DNA of 64,000 nt from Phytoactinopolyspora mesophila (GTDB lineage Bacteria; Actinomycetota; Actinomycetes; Jiangellales; Jiangellaceae): positions 447,076 to 511,075 of the forward strand of contig NZ_WLZY01000002.1 in NCBI RefSeq assembly GCF_010122465.1. Direction: 5' to 3'. Positions 1 through 9,029 of this stretch are shown piece after piece (positions within the stretch are counted from its first letter, which is position 1; the number at the start of each line of letters is the position of its first letter). The notes under the pieces are model-generated. The model was not told the DNA's origin, ran no database searches, and saw only the letters and a list, made by a program, of their open reading frames with translations. The position numbers and the translations under genes were made by a program.

Positions 1-578
1 CGGTCCGACGCTGGGACGCCGAAGGGCTGGCCGTCGTTGGTAGAGGAATCCGGGCCTCAATAGCCAGTGGCGAGAACCTCACTGGTCTCGAACAATACCG
101 TCCGTTGCTTGCCGCAGGCGCGATCGACATCGTCCAGTCAGCCGCCGTCTGGGGAGTGACCCACTTCTTGCGGGTATCAGCCCTCGCCCACGCTCATGAC
201 CTCCCCGTCAGCCCGATCGGGAACAGCCCGATCGGGCTTCTGCACGCCGCGACGTCGGTACCCAACCACCTCGCCAGCGAGCTCCAAGACTTGCGGCCGC
301 CTGCGGGGGTTTCGGTCGATCTGCATGTGGAGGATGGGGCGTTCGTCCTCGGAGACTCAGCGGGCTTGGGCATCGAGATCGACGAGGACGTGATCGCGGC
401 CGCTACACGTCGGATGGTGGCGCTGACCAATGATGGCCCCCATGTCCGGCCGGAGCGTGCCGGGAAGCGATTACTGGCCGTCACCGACGGTAATGCCGCA
501 CCACCAACCCCTGCCCCTTCTCTGGCGGACCCTGCACCCCCGCGCCCCGATGAGGCGTCCTCCACGCCCTATTGGTGA
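1..578 (+). CDS. Enolase-superfamily enzyme, C-terminal part (mandelate racemase/muconate lactonizing-like)
   Basis: The gene enters from the left edge and reads in frame from base 3, so only about the last 190 residues are visible. The motif SGENLTGLEQY followed by a strand ending IDIVQ matches the C-terminal barrel of the mandelate racemase / muconate lactonizing group, where the Glu of GEN is a metal ligand. At the place where racemase-type members carry their catalytic His the text is SPIGNSPIG, with no His, so a different acid/base residue or substrate is likely. The last 40 residues are Pro/Ala-rich and look disordered. The stop lies 38 bp before the next gene. The neighbouring glycosidases suggest acid-sugar metabolism, but this is inference. 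Confidence 0.72.
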   Translation, partial: VRRWDAEGLAVVGRGIRASIASGENLTGLEQYRPLLAAGAIDIVQSAAVWGVTHFLRVSALAHAHDLPVSPIGNSPIGLLHAATSVPNHLASELQDLRPPAGVSVDLHVEDGAFVLGDSAGLGIEIDEDVIAAATRRMVALTNDGPHVRPERAGKRLLAVTDGNAAPPTPAPSLADPAPPRPDEASSTPYW

Positions 579-616
579 TCACCCGAGAACCGTCGTCCCC
601 GAAGAAAGGAAGTAAC

Positions 617-3553
617 GTGCGTCCTCCCCATTCACGCCACGTACGAACATTCCTCGCAGCCTGCGCGACGGCCGCGCTGACCGCCGGACTTCTCACCGGA
701 CCTTCAGGTGGAGCGACTGCCGCCGCGCCGGGTCGTACCATCGTCGTCGCCCCGACCGGAGCGGTGAACGCCGACGACGAAGGCCCGGGAACGACGAATA
801 GGCCGCTGGCGACTCTCGAGGAGGCCCAGCGGCGGGCTCGCGACCAAGCGGCCCAAGCACGCGGTGATGTCACCGTCGTGCTGCTCGACGGCACCCACCG
901 GCTGGACGCTCCGTTGCGCTTCGACGCCACGGACTCGGGTCGTGACGGGCACACTGTCACGTGGAAGGCGGCACCCGGCGCGAACCCCGAGGTCAGTGGC
1001 GCTCAGCAGGTGACCGGCTGGGAGCTCGACGACGCCGAGGCGGGTATCTACAAGGCGGATGTCGGCCATGGCCTCGACAGCAGGCAACTTTATGTCGACG
1101 GTGCCTTTGCCCGGCGCGCCCAGATCAGCCTGGCTTCGTCGGACCTCACGCTCGACCCGGACGGGTTCACCATCAACAACGAGAACCTCAGCTACCTGTC
1201 CGACCTGCCGGACCAGCAGCGCATCGAACTCGTCGCGCATCTGACCTGGACCACGCGGATCACCCGGGTGGACAGCATCTCTGGTTCGACGGTCACCATG
1301 CAGCAGCCCGGCTGGGACAACAACACCTACGGATACGACACGATCCAGAACCCGTACATCGGCCCACGGTTCTCCCTGGTCAACTCGCATGCCTTTCTCG
1401 ACCAGCCCGGCGAGTGGTACCTGGACACGGATGCCGGAACGCTTTACTACAAGCCGCTGCCGGGCCAAGACCTCGACAACACGCGTGTCGAGTTGCCGCG
1501 GCTGGAGACTCTGGTGGAGGTCGGTGGCACCTACGACGAACCGGCCAGCAACCTGCGGTTCGAGGGACTGACCTTCACCGGCACCACCTGGCTCGGCCCC
1601 AACTCGCCCGACGGCTACGCGAACCAACAGACTGGCGCCATCATCACGGGCGTCCAGCCAGATCGGCCCGCTGACGCGTTCGAGACGTGCTCGCGCGGCT
1701 GCTACGGATTCGAGGGCTCTCGCAACGACTGGGAGCAGATGCCTGGGGCGCTGCAGGTCTCGGCGGCCAAGGACATCACGTTCGTGGCCAACACCTTCGT
1801 GAACCTCGGGTCGGTCGCACTGGGCATAGGCCAAGACGCCAACGCCCACGCCACCGGCGTCGGGTTGGGCGCCCACGATATCGCCGTGCTCGGCAACACC
1901 TTCACCGAGAGCGCCGGCGGCGGCATCGCCGTGGGTGGGATCCAAGCCGACGCGCACCATCCGTCCGACGATCGCATGGTCAACCGCGACATCCTGCTCA
2001 GCGAGAACCGCATCTATTCCACGGCGCTGGACTATCTGGACAACGACGCGATCCTTGCCACATACGCCACCCGGCTCTCGATCGAGCACAATTACATCGC
2101 CCACATGCCTTACAGCGGTATCGGCGTCGGATACGGCTGGGGCGCCAACGATCCGGGCGGCAGCCAGGAATACATCGACCGTGGCCTGTACGACTTTCAG
2201 CCGATCTACGACACACCCACGACTCTCACTGACGTCCGCATCGTCGGCAACCACCTGGTCGACACGGTGAACACGATGTGGGACGCGGGCTGTATCTATC
2301 TGCTTTCGGCACAGCCGAACAGCACGATCGAGGGGAACTTCTGCGACGGCACCGGCCAGCTCGGCCTGTACTTCGACGAGGGATCCCGCTACATCGACGT
2401 GACCCGAAACGTCCTGATGAACACCAACGACCAGTGGGCCCACGCGAACATTCAGGGCGGCCACAACACCGGCGACCTCGCACTGACCGGGAACTTCTCG
2501 ACCAATCCGGCCATCACTGGCATCGTCGACGGCGAACGCGGAAACGTCGTGGCGGACAACGTCACCTTCTCCGCTGACGACATCCCGGCGGGGGCGCAAC
2601 AAGTGATCGATGGAGCCGGCCCCACCGGGGAGTTCGACCAATACGGTCCGGTCGGCGTGATGCTGGCCGCAGACCGGACGAGCGTGTACGCCGGGGAGTC
2701 GACGACCGTCGCCATGACGGTGGTGAACCGGGGCGATCGCCCTCTCGTCCGTCAGGACGCCTCGATCGCGATCCCTGACGGCTGGCAGGCCGTGCAGATC
2801 GGAGAGGGTCTGCGCGGCGCCCTCGCGCCGGGGGCGGCGGCCACCGTGTCCTGGGAAGTCACCGCACCCGGGGCATTCGACGTCCCGTTCAGCCAACGGA
2901 CGGTCAGCGCGGAGCTGAGCTTCCGGATCCAACGGGACACCTACGTAGCGGACCGTTCCCTGACGCTTACCGCGCTCAACCCGCTGACCTCGCTGGACAG
3001 TTATGGCTCGGTGCCTAGCCAGTTCGCCGAGGCAGGACCGGAGTTCGCCATCCTCACCGAGGGCGCGGACATCTGGGAGGACGCTGGAGGTGCGTTCGAC
3101 GAGTACGGCGCCATCTACCAGCCGGGCGCGGTCGGTGAGAACACCACCGTCACTGCCCGGGTCACCCACATGGACAACACCCACCCCTGGGCCAAAGCCG
3201 GAGTGGTCATCCGCAACGATGTCACCGCCGATGGCTCGTCGCCCGGATACGCGGTGATGGTGGTGACACCGGGCAACGGAGTCTCGTTCCAATGGGACTC
3301 CGACGGTAACGGATACCTGGACTCCTTCGGTGGGGCCGGCGGAGTCCAGGCGCCGGCCTGGGTCCGGCTGGTTCGCTCCGGGTCACAGGTCAGTGGCTAC
3401 TACTCCACAGACGGCAACTCGTGGACGCAGGTCGGCTCGACCGTCGAGCTTGCCGGCATCTCGGCGACGCAGGATGCCGGTCTGATCGCGACGTCCCACG
3501 CTGCGGGGGTGACCGGAAGGTTCGGGTTCAGCGACTTCAGCGTGAGCGAGTAG
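617..3553 (+). CDS. Secreted right-handed beta-helix glycoside hydrolase (GH141-like)
   Basis: A 978-residue exported protein. I chose the GTG at 617 because GAAAGGAAG lies just upstream and a Sec signal peptide follows at once (basic start, hydrophobic core, AAA cleavage region). An earlier in-frame start at 572 lacks these. Residues ~40-650 begin with the pattern 'G-T...RPLATLEEAQ' and a 'DGTHRL' strand, then run as beta-helix coils, as in GH141-like enzymes (fucosidase and xylanase activities are known in that family). Residues ~665-790 resemble the NEW3 domain seen beside glycosidase domains. The last ~150 residues (AKAGVVIRND, GRFGFSDFSV) resemble a DUF1349-type lectin-like fold. It probably cleaves plant polysaccharide outside the cell; the exact substrate is unknown. 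Confidence 0.75.
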   Translation: MRPPHSRHVRTFLAACATAALTAGLLTGPSGGATAAAPGRTIVVAPTGAVNADDEGPGTTNRPLATLEEAQRRARDQAAQARGDVTVVLLDGTHRLDAPLRFDATDSGRDGHTVTWKAAPGANPEVSGAQQVTGWELDDAEAGIYKADVGHGLDSRQLYVDGAFARRAQISLASSDLTLDPDGFTINNENLSYLSDLPDQQRIELVAHLTWTTRITRVDSISGSTVTMQQPGWDNNTYGYDTIQNPYIGPRFSLVNSHAFLDQPGEWYLDTDAGTLYYKPLPGQDLDNTRVELPRLETLVEVGGTYDEPASNLRFEGLTFTGTTWLGPNSPDGYANQQTGAIITGVQPDRPADAFETCSRGCYGFEGSRNDWEQMPGALQVSAAKDITFVANTFVNLGSVALGIGQDANAHATGVGLGAHDIAVLGNTFTESAGGGIAVGGIQADAHHPSDDRMVNRDILLSENRIYSTALDYLDNDAILATYATRLSIEHNYIAHMPYSGIGVGYGWGANDPGGSQEYIDRGLYDFQPIYDTPTTLTDVRIVGNHLVDTVNTMWDAGCIYLLSAQPNSTIEGNFCDGTGQLGLYFDEGSRYIDVTRNVLMNTNDQWAHANIQGGHNTGDLALTGNFSTNPAITGIVDGERGNVVADNVTFSADDIPAGAQQVIDGAGPTGEFDQYGPVGVMLAADRTSVYAGESTTVAMTVVNRGDRPLVRQDASIAIPDGWQAVQIGEGLRGALAPGAAATVSWEVTAPGAFDVPFSQRTVSAELSFRIQRDTYVADRSLTLTALNPLTSLDSYGSVPSQFAEAGPEFAILTEGADIWEDAGGAFDEYGAIYQPGAVGENTTVTARVTHMDNTHPWAKAGVVIRNDVTADGSSPGYAVMVVTPGNGVSFQWDSDGNGYLDSFGGAGGVQAPAWVRLVRSGSQVSGYYSTDGNSWTQVGSTVELAGISATQDAGLIATSHAAGVTGRFGFSDFSVSE

Positions 3554-3563
3554 ACAGCCACCA

Positions 3564-3599
3564 TGGTGGGGTGCGCCAAATCCGTTGCGCGCCCCACCA
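3564..3599. terminator. Short bidirectional terminator hairpin
   Basis: A 13-bp stem with one mismatch (TGGTGGGGTGCGC against GCGCGCCCCACCA) around a 10-nt loop, 10 bp after the stop of the beta-helix gene and 13 bp after that of the convergent DUF1905 gene. It has no T-tract. It reads as an ordinary shared terminator and does not belong to the recurrent palindrome families found elsewhere in the window. Confidence 0.6.
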
Positions 3600-3612
3600 C
3601 GACCTTGCCGAA

Positions 3613-3915
3613 TCAAAGATCGACGAGTTCGACCGTCACGGTCGCGGAGTCACCCGCCTCGATGTCTTCGGCCGTGCGAACGGCCCGCTTGACGGGGAGC
3701 ACGTAGCGGCCCTGGGTGCTGTCCGGGAAGATGGACGTCTTCCACGTGCTGCCACCGATCGTGACGCGGACCCGAACCGAGCCGAAGCCGCGGCGGTCGC
3801 CGGCGGTCATCTGGCGAATGTCCTCCGACGCATCGACCGGCAGGCTCACGAACGTCCAGCTGTCAGTCTGCCGGGCATCCCATATCCAGAGCTCGGCGTC
3901 GAACATGATGACCAT
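3613..3915 (-). CDS. DUF1905 domain protein
   Basis: A 100-residue protein covering a whole DUF1905 domain: it starts with F-x-AELW, has G-x-GSVRVRVTIGG, WKTSIFPD and YVLPVKRAVRTAEDIEAGD, and ends in a beta strand. The family is a small beta-barrel common in actinobacteria, often fused to YdeI/OmpD-like domains; its biochemical role is not established. The second ATG at 3909 (MFDAEL) is an equally possible start and fits homologue starts better; neither has a strong ribosome site. It is convergent with the beta-helix gene and stands alone. Confidence 0.75.
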   Translation of the reverse strand: MVIMFDAELWIWDARQTDSWTFVSLPVDASEDIRQMTAGDRRGFGSVRVRVTIGGSTWKTSIFPDSTQGRYVLPVKRAVRTAEDIEAGDSATVTVELVDL

Positions 3916-4097
3916 ACGGTGAGGATCTCACGCGGCGACGTTCTCGCCGGGGCGGGCTTGCCCTAGTTCGTCACCAACCGTTCGGCGATTCGACGACCGC
4001 AATCCATTGACGGTTCCTAAATCGATTGAGTACGTTCACGAGCAGCGGCGGCTCCGCAAGTGAACCCCCTGAATGGCGCCGCCGGAGAGGAGCACCG

Positions 4098-5252
4098 ATG
4101 CCCTTCCGTCGACCACTCCATGCCGTCATCGCCAGCGCCGCGGCCGTGGCCATCGCCGTACCCCCGGCGGGCAGCAACCCCGAACCGATCAGCACGTCGG
4201 CAGCACCGAAGCAAGCCTCGGCCAGCGGGCAGGCAATGGATCAACGACCGATCGTCTTCGCCCACCGGGGTGCCTCGGGCTACCGGCCTGAGCACACCAT
4301 CGAGGCCTACGAGTTCGCGATCCAGATGGGCTCCGATGCCCTGGAGCCCGACCTGGTCGCCACCAAGGACGGCGTGCTCGTGGCCCGGCACGAGCCCTGG
4401 CTCGGTCACACCACGGACGTCGCCGACCGTCCGGAGTTCGCCGACCGGCAGACCACGAAGACCGTGAGTGGACGGCTCATCGAGGACGAGTGGTTCGCAG
4501 AGGACTTCACCCTCGCCGAGCTGAAGACGCTGCGTGCGGTAGAGCCGCTGCAGGACATCCGCCAGCACAACACCATCTACGACGGCCGCTTCGAGATCGC
4601 GACGTTCCAGGAGATCATCGACCTCGCGAAGAAGGCGAGCCGCGGCGGTCGTCAGATTGGGCTGTTCCCGGAAACCAAGCATCCGACATACTTCAGGTCG
4701 ATCGGCTTGCCGCTCGAAGAGCCGCTCATCGACATCATCAAGCGCAACGGCCTCAACCGCGTGAACGGCCCTGTGCTGGTGCAGTCGTTCGAACCGACCA
4801 GCCTGCGCAAGCTCGACGACGCCCTGAAGGTGCCGGTTGTCCAGGCGATCACCACATCAGGCGCCCCGTACGACACGATCGCCAACGGTGAAGGGCCGAC
4901 CTACGCCGACATGGTGACCCCCGAGGGCCTGGAGGAGATCGCTACCTACGCGGACTGGATCGGCCCCAACAAGAACCTGGTCATTCCCAGGGAGTCCGAC
5001 GGCTCGCTCGGCGAACCTTCCTCGCTGGTGGCCGACGCCAAAGCCGCCGGCCTCGATGTGATGGCGTGGACGTTCCGCAACGAGAACCAGTATTTGCCGA
5101 CCGATCTGCGCTGGGGCGACGATCCAGGTGACTACGGCGACGCCTTCGCCGAGTTCCAGGCGTTCTTCGAGGCCGGCGTCGAAGGTGTGTGGGCAGACAA
5201 CCCCGACACCGCGATGATGGCCCGGGACGACTTCCTCAACGGGCAGGACTAG
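4098..5252 (+). CDS. Exported glycerophosphodiester phosphodiesterase
   Basis: A 384-residue protein. The ATG at 4098 follows GGAGAGG at the right distance and opens a signal peptide (MPFRRPLHAV, then an Ala/Val core), so I preferred it to the upstream in-frame start at 4026. The catalytic region is clear: HRGASGYRPEHT (His56, Glu65), E-P-D (Glu83, Asp85; metal ligands) and a second His at 98 in RHEP. The family hydrolyses deacylated phospholipids such as glycerophosphocholine to glycerol-3-phosphate and an alcohol; long exported forms of this type are periplasmic/GlpQ-like. The stop codon overlaps that of the convergent binding-protein gene by two bases. Confidence 0.88.
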   Translation: MPFRRPLHAVIASAAAVAIAVPPAGSNPEPISTSAAPKQASASGQAMDQRPIVFAHRGASGYRPEHTIEAYEFAIQMGSDALEPDLVATKDGVLVARHEPWLGHTTDVADRPEFADRQTTKTVSGRLIEDEWFAEDFTLAELKTLRAVEPLQDIRQHNTIYDGRFEIATFQEIIDLAKKASRGGRQIGLFPETKHPTYFRSIGLPLEEPLIDIIKRNGLNRVNGPVLVQSFEPTSLRKLDDALKVPVVQAITTSGAPYDTIANGEGPTYADMVTPEGLEEIATYADWIGPNKNLVIPRESDGSLGEPSSLVADAKAAGLDVMAWTFRNENQYLPTDLRWGDDPGDYGDAFAEFQAFFEAGVEGVWADNPDTAMMARDDFLNGQD

Positions 5253-6205
5253 TCTTCGACCACGTTCACCATGGGTTCGCTCGGAGCTACGTTGGGCATC
5301 CCATGGCTGGCCATGATCTCCTCGTACGTGCCGTTGGCCGCTAGCTCGTGTAGAGCTTCGGCCAGCGGTTCGGCGAGACCGTGTTCCTGGCCGACGATGA
5401 ACGTCGACGTGCCCCGGCCGGTGACGTGGCCGCCAAGGCTGAGTTCTGGGAAATCGCTCAGCGCACGTGCGCCCATGACCTCGTCAGTGGGCGCGGCGTC
5501 GATATCGCCTGCCGCGACGGCCTCGCTGGTGGAGATGTCGTCGGGGGTGTACGAAACGAGTTCTATCGACTCGCCCATGGCCTCGCAGAGGGCGGAGATC
5601 TCGGCGAAGTAGCCGGCCAGCCTCGGCTCGCTGTGCTCGGGTTCGTACTGGCCGATCCGCAGCCCACATAGGTCAGTGGGCTCGTCGCCGATCTCGACGC
5701 CGGGCCCGAGCAGGAAAAGCTCGTCGTACTCGACGAAGGCGACAATGTCGGCGTATGACGTGGGGAAACCTCTCGGCGAGGCCACGACCATGTATGCGGC
5801 CGGGTCGCCGTCCAGATACGCCTCCTCTAGTTCGTCCCCGTTGTTGAATTCACGCTGCTCGGTCTCGAGGCCGAGCAGGTTGCCCGCCGCCTGTAGCAGC
5901 TCGGGCAAGACGCCGGTTGCGACCCCGTCCTCGACTTCGAGGTACACGGTGGAGCGCATCTCCTCCGGCGGGATGCCCAACGCGAGGACACTGCCCTGGA
6001 GGTCTTCGGGTACAAGATCGGCGAGCGAGCCGAACGTGTCCGGGGTGGGGTCCGCCTCGGTGGGCCCGGCTGTGGGTGTCGGTGCGGTAGTCGCGGCCGC
6101 CGTCGACGGGGGATTGACCTCGACGTTGGCTGCGTCGTCGCTGGTGCAGGCGGCGAGTGCCAAGACGCCGATGCCGAGCACACCGAGTTGTTTGGGTGAG
6201 ATCAA
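5249..6205 (-). CDS. Amino-acid-type ABC solute-binding lipoprotein (SBP family 3)
   Basis: A 318-residue lipoprotein. I start it at the TTG at 6205: GGAAG lies five bases upstream, and the result is a clean signal ending in LAACTSDD, a lipobox with Cys. The longer frame to 6346 gives a meaningless N-terminus. After a Thr/Pro-rich linker the body matches family-3 periplasmic binding proteins (EVEDGVATGVLPELLQAAGNLLGLETE; then AYMVVASPRG, LCGLRIGQYE, DIDAAPTDEVMGARAL). Family 3 binds polar amino acids and similar solutes. No permease or ATPase lies beside it, so it is an orphan binding protein; the substrate is unknown. Confidence 0.8.
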   Translation of the reverse strand: MISPKQLGVLGIGVLALAACTSDDAANVEVNPPSTAAATTAPTPTAGPTEADPTPDTFGSLADLVPEDLQGSVLALGIPPEEMRSTVYLEVEDGVATGVLPELLQAAGNLLGLETEQREFNNGDELEEAYLDGDPAAYMVVASPRGFPTSYADIVAFVEYDELFLLGPGVEIGDEPTDLCGLRIGQYEPEHSEPRLAGYFAEISALCEAMGESIELVSYTPDDISTSEAVAAGDIDAAPTDEVMGARALSDFPELSLGGHVTGRGTSTFIVGQEHGLAEPLAEALHELAANGTYEEIMASHGMPNVAPSEPMVNVVED

Positions 6206-6327
6206 GGTTCTTCCAGGGAGTAGTTCGGCCGACAGAACGGGACGCCGGGAGCTTACCCAATCGTCGCCGACCAACTCCGAGGCAGGCGGACACTTGATGA
6301 TCAGACGCACAAGCCGTGGGTCCCCCT

Positions 6328-6397
6328 CCGCGTTGATCATGGGCACCTGACGCCTATTCGACGCCCAATAGGCGTCAGGTGCCCATGATCAACGCGG
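6328..6397. repeat. Perfect 31-bp palindrome, family beta (copy 1)
   Basis: Left arm 6328-6358 and right arm 6367-6397 are exact reverse complements over 31 bp around an 8-nt loop; pairing continues outward with one bulge through C-rich and G-rich flanks. The arm core is TTGATCATGGGCACCTGACG. A second, partly decayed copy lies at 40095-40156. The element sits head-to-tail in the 312-bp gap between the start of the binding-protein gene and the end of the RidA gene. I see nothing else with gene-like features in that gap. Confidence 0.9.
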
Positions 6398-6517
6398 AAG
6401 GGGGGTGTGATCAGGTGAGAAACGACGATCAGGTGACGAAACTGGATGCTACGCGAGCAGCAGCGGCGCCGGCTCTGGAGGGATTCGCCGACGCCGCCGG
6501 TCCATGAGAGCCGCGCT

Positions 6518-7186
6518 CTAGCGGCGGCGCCCGTGTGGGTAAGTAGCCACCACTTCGATCTCTACCAGCCAGCCGGCGACGGGCAGCGTCGCCACTTCGA
6601 GGTTGGTCCGCGACGGACGGACCTCGTTGGCGAACTCGACCGGAGCGTAGGCGTCGATCACCTCGCCGGTCACCCGGTCGACGTTCGCCATCCATTTCCG
6701 GTAGGCGCGGTTCCAGCCGTTGTAGTCGGCCCGGTCCGCGCCGGGCGGTGCTTCCAGGTAGATCCGCATGCTGGTGACGTCGGCGAGGCTCAGCCCCTGC
6801 GACTGCAGGTTCTCCTGGATCCGGGCCATCGCGTTCATGCCTTGGGCCTCGGTGACCGTGACGCCGTCGGGCAACTCGCCGCCAGGGAACTGGGCCGGGT
6901 CGATGTAGCGCTCTGGGGTTCCGGCGGGGGCGTCGGTGTTGCGCGCGGCCGGCCCGATTCCGCTGGAGAAGTAGATCGGCACGCCGCTGCCGATCGAGAC
7001 GCCGCCGGCCAGGAACGGGTCAGGCGCTTCCACGGGTTCGGGGAGGTTGAACCGCACTTCGTTCGGGTTGGGCGGCTTGAACCGCAGATCGGCTGAGACC
7101 ACGCCGGCGACTCCCAGGGTGACCAGGCTGGACAACAGGGCGACGACAAGCAACCGGACTCGGCCGGAGCGTAGACGGGTACGCAT
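6518..7186 (-). CDS. Exported RidA/YjgF-family imine deaminase
   Basis: A 222-residue protein starting at the ATG at 7186 (AAAGGGA upstream). Residues 1-32 form a signal peptide (basic MRTRLRSGRVR, Leu/Val core, VVSA end). The rest is a RidA domain: SGIGP, LQSQGLSLADV, and near the C-terminus PSRTNLEVATLP and VEIEVVA. Arg193 corresponds to the Arg that binds the substrate carboxylate in RidA enzymes, and the Glu of VEIE is also kept. RidA hydrolyses 2-imino acids left by amino-acid-oxidising or PLP enzymes, normally in the cytosol; export is unusual. It lies 11 bp downstream of the Tat-exported amine oxidase, probably in one transcript, which suggests it hydrolyses that enzyme's imine product outside the membrane. 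Confidence 0.86.
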   Translation of the reverse strand: MRTRLRSGRVRLLVVALLSSLVTLGVAGVVSADLRFKPPNPNEVRFNLPEPVEAPDPFLAGGVSIGSGVPIYFSSGIGPAARNTDAPAGTPERYIDPAQFPGGELPDGVTVTEAQGMNAMARIQENLQSQGLSLADVTSMRIYLEAPPGADRADYNGWNRAYRKWMANVDRVTGEVIDAYAPVEFANEVRPSRTNLEVATLPVAGWLVEIEVVATYPHGRRR

Positions 7187-7197
7187 AGGGATCCCTT

Positions 7198-8829
7198 TCA
7201 TGCCGCGGTGGCGACGAGGCGTTCGTGGAGGTTCATGACGGCCATGCGGGCGGAATCGATCGCGCCGGCCTGCCAACCGATGTTGTGACTGAGGTGGTCT
7301 CCGGCGAAGTAGATGTGGCCGTCCGGCTTCAGCAAGTGCTCGTAGGCGTCCCCGCGCGGGTTCGGCCAGTTGGCCCACCCACCGAGTGCCTCCGGGACCT
7401 TGGTCCAGGCGATGGAGAACGACGTCTCGAGCTCGTCGCGGTAGGCGTCGCCGTGAATCTTCACCCCTTGCGCGACGGCGCGTTCCTCCCGCTCAGCAAT
7501 GGACAGGTCGGTGTAGGCGCCGGAGTAGTAGCCGACGATGACGCCCTTCTGGCCGAGGAAGCCGGACGACGGATACCAGATCCCGGCCACGTCCATGTTC
7601 GTGGCGGTGATGCCGCCGAAGATCTTCTCGTCTTCCTCCCAGAAGCGGCGCTTGTACTGCAGTCCGATCTTTCCGGTGTTCGCGCCTGTCGGAACCGCCA
7701 GTGCGGTCTTGGTCTCGTTGGACAGGTTGGACGAGATGTCGCGCAGCACCATCGGCGGGATGGTGGCGATGCAGTGATCGGCCTGGATGGTGCGCGTCCG
7801 GCCGGGCCGTCCGGAAGTGTAGGCGACGACGACCCCCGACGACGTGTTGCGGATCTCGGTGACTGTGGCGTTGTAGGTGATGTTCTTCTTGCCGACGGCG
7901 TCGGCCATGGCGAACGGAATCCGGTCCATCCCGCCCACCGGCTGCCACATCATCATCGCCTGGTTGAACCCGAACTCGAAGGAGAACCGGTTGCCCATCT
8001 GGCTGTGCAACACGGCGGACATCGGCGGTGGCTCGTCGAAGACACCGGAGGTGTGCCCGGCGCCGGGTGCCTCGGTGTAGCCGCGCCGGCCGCTGCCGAC
8101 GTACTTGCCTCCCCGAAGGTCACCGAAGCTGTTGGCGAACGAGATCAGTCTCTCGGCGTCGTCGGTGCTCAAGACGTCGTCGAGAGCGCCCTGATCGACG
8201 GCGGTAGCCAGTAGTTCGGAGACGTAGCCGTAGTAGTCGGCCTTGGCCTGGCGGTGTGTGATCGGGGTGTTGGCCAGCGGGCCGTAGTCGGTGCTGCCGG
8301 TGTTCTCGTGGTAGTAGAGGCTCTCGGCGTTGGCGTTGACCAGAGCTTCGATCGAAACACCGAGTTCACGGCAATAGTCGAGGGTGACGTGGTGGTTCGG
8401 GATACGGGCCGGACCGGCGTTGAAGTACTGGCCGTCGTCGAACTCGGCGGTCTGGGTGACGCCGTCGGTGTCGGTCAGCGTGTCGCCGCCGCGGATGGTG
8501 CGGATGCGGCCGCCGGGACGGTCTCTGGTTTCCAGGATGTGACAGTCGTAGCCGGCTTTCTGCAGCTCGTAGGCTGCGGTCAGGCCGGCGATCCCGGCTC
8601 CGAGGATGACGACGCTCGTTCGGCCGCGCGCGTTCGTGGGCAGTTCGTTCTGACGAGGCGGGCGGAACTCGTCGGCCGCGGCCGGGCCTGCGGTCAGCCC
8701 GAGCGCCGCCATGGAGCCGTATAGCGTCGCGGCGCCACCGGCCATACCCACGCGGGTCAAGAATCGTCGTCTGCTCAGTCCCTGCGGCGTTCCTGGAGCG
8801 ATTTCCACGCGGCCTCCCATGATGGTCAT
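7198..8829 (-). CDS. Tat-exported flavin monoamine / L-amino acid oxidase
   Basis: A 543-residue FAD enzyme. It begins with a twin-arginine signal (SRRRFLTRVG at 19-28, then a hydrophobic stretch and AGPAAA), so it is folded with FAD before export. The dinucleotide motif GAGIAG is at 77-82 and the second FAD strand ends in LETRDRPGGRIRT. A C-terminal FAD signature HIYFAGDHLSHNIGWQAGAIDSA is broken here for length: HIYFAGDHLSHN, then IGWQAGAIDSA. Family members oxidise primary amines or L-amino acids to imines with release of H2O2. It is followed directly by the exported RidA gene. The substrate is not predictable from sequence. Confidence 0.88.
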   Translation of the reverse strand: MTIMGGRVEIAPGTPQGLSRRRFLTRVGMAGGAATLYGSMAALGLTAGPAAADEFRPPRQNELPTNARGRTSVVILGAGIAGLTAAYELQKAGYDCHILETRDRPGGRIRTIRGGDTLTDTDGVTQTAEFDDGQYFNAGPARIPNHHVTLDYCRELGVSIEALVNANAESLYYHENTGSTDYGPLANTPITHRQAKADYYGYVSELLATAVDQGALDDVLSTDDAERLISFANSFGDLRGGKYVGSGRRGYTEAPGAGHTSGVFDEPPPMSAVLHSQMGNRFSFEFGFNQAMMMWQPVGGMDRIPFAMADAVGKKNITYNATVTEIRNTSSGVVVAYTSGRPGRTRTIQADHCIATIPPMVLRDISSNLSNETKTALAVPTGANTGKIGLQYKRRFWEEDEKIFGGITATNMDVAGIWYPSSGFLGQKGVIVGYYSGAYTDLSIAEREERAVAQGVKIHGDAYRDELETSFSIAWTKVPEALGGWANWPNPRGDAYEHLLKPDGHIYFAGDHLSHNIGWQAGAIDSARMAVMNLHERLVATAA

Positions 8830-8933
8830 GAATCGTCCCGAAATGCCTGGCTTCGGGCATGCCCATCATCAGAGGCTGAGTGATCTCGACCGTTTCGCTC
8901 GGGTAAGCGATCGGTTACGCACCTGGCCGAAGT

Positions 8934-8997
8934 TTCATGGCCTCACGTAACGTTTCGGCGCCCGTACGCACTCCAAACCGTTACGTGAGGCCATGAA
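8934..8997. repeat. 19-bp palindrome, family epsilon (copy 1)
   Basis: Arms 8934-8952 (TTCATGGCCTCACGTAACG) and 8979-8997 are exact reverse complements, with a 26-nt spacer whose ends (GTTT/AAAC) can pair further. It lies head-to-tail between the start of the amine oxidase gene and the end of the NUDIX gene. A sister copy with arms CTTCGTGGCCTTACGTAACG is at 32517-32586. Confidence 0.88.
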
Positions 8998-9029
8998 GCC
9001 TCCCCAGCGCCGGCGGAGATCCAGGTACA

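Noticed and set aside
704..3292. An 862-codon minus-strand frame inside the beta-helix gene
   Set aside because: High-GC shadow: no family pattern, low-complexity Arg/Val/Gly composition, and the plus strand has a signal peptide and recognisable domains.
6328..6397. Palindromes considered as terminal inverted repeats of insertion sequences
   Set aside because: The arms are only a few to some tens of bases apart and enclose no transposase; no transposase gene was recognised in the window. Non-autonomous elements remain possible.
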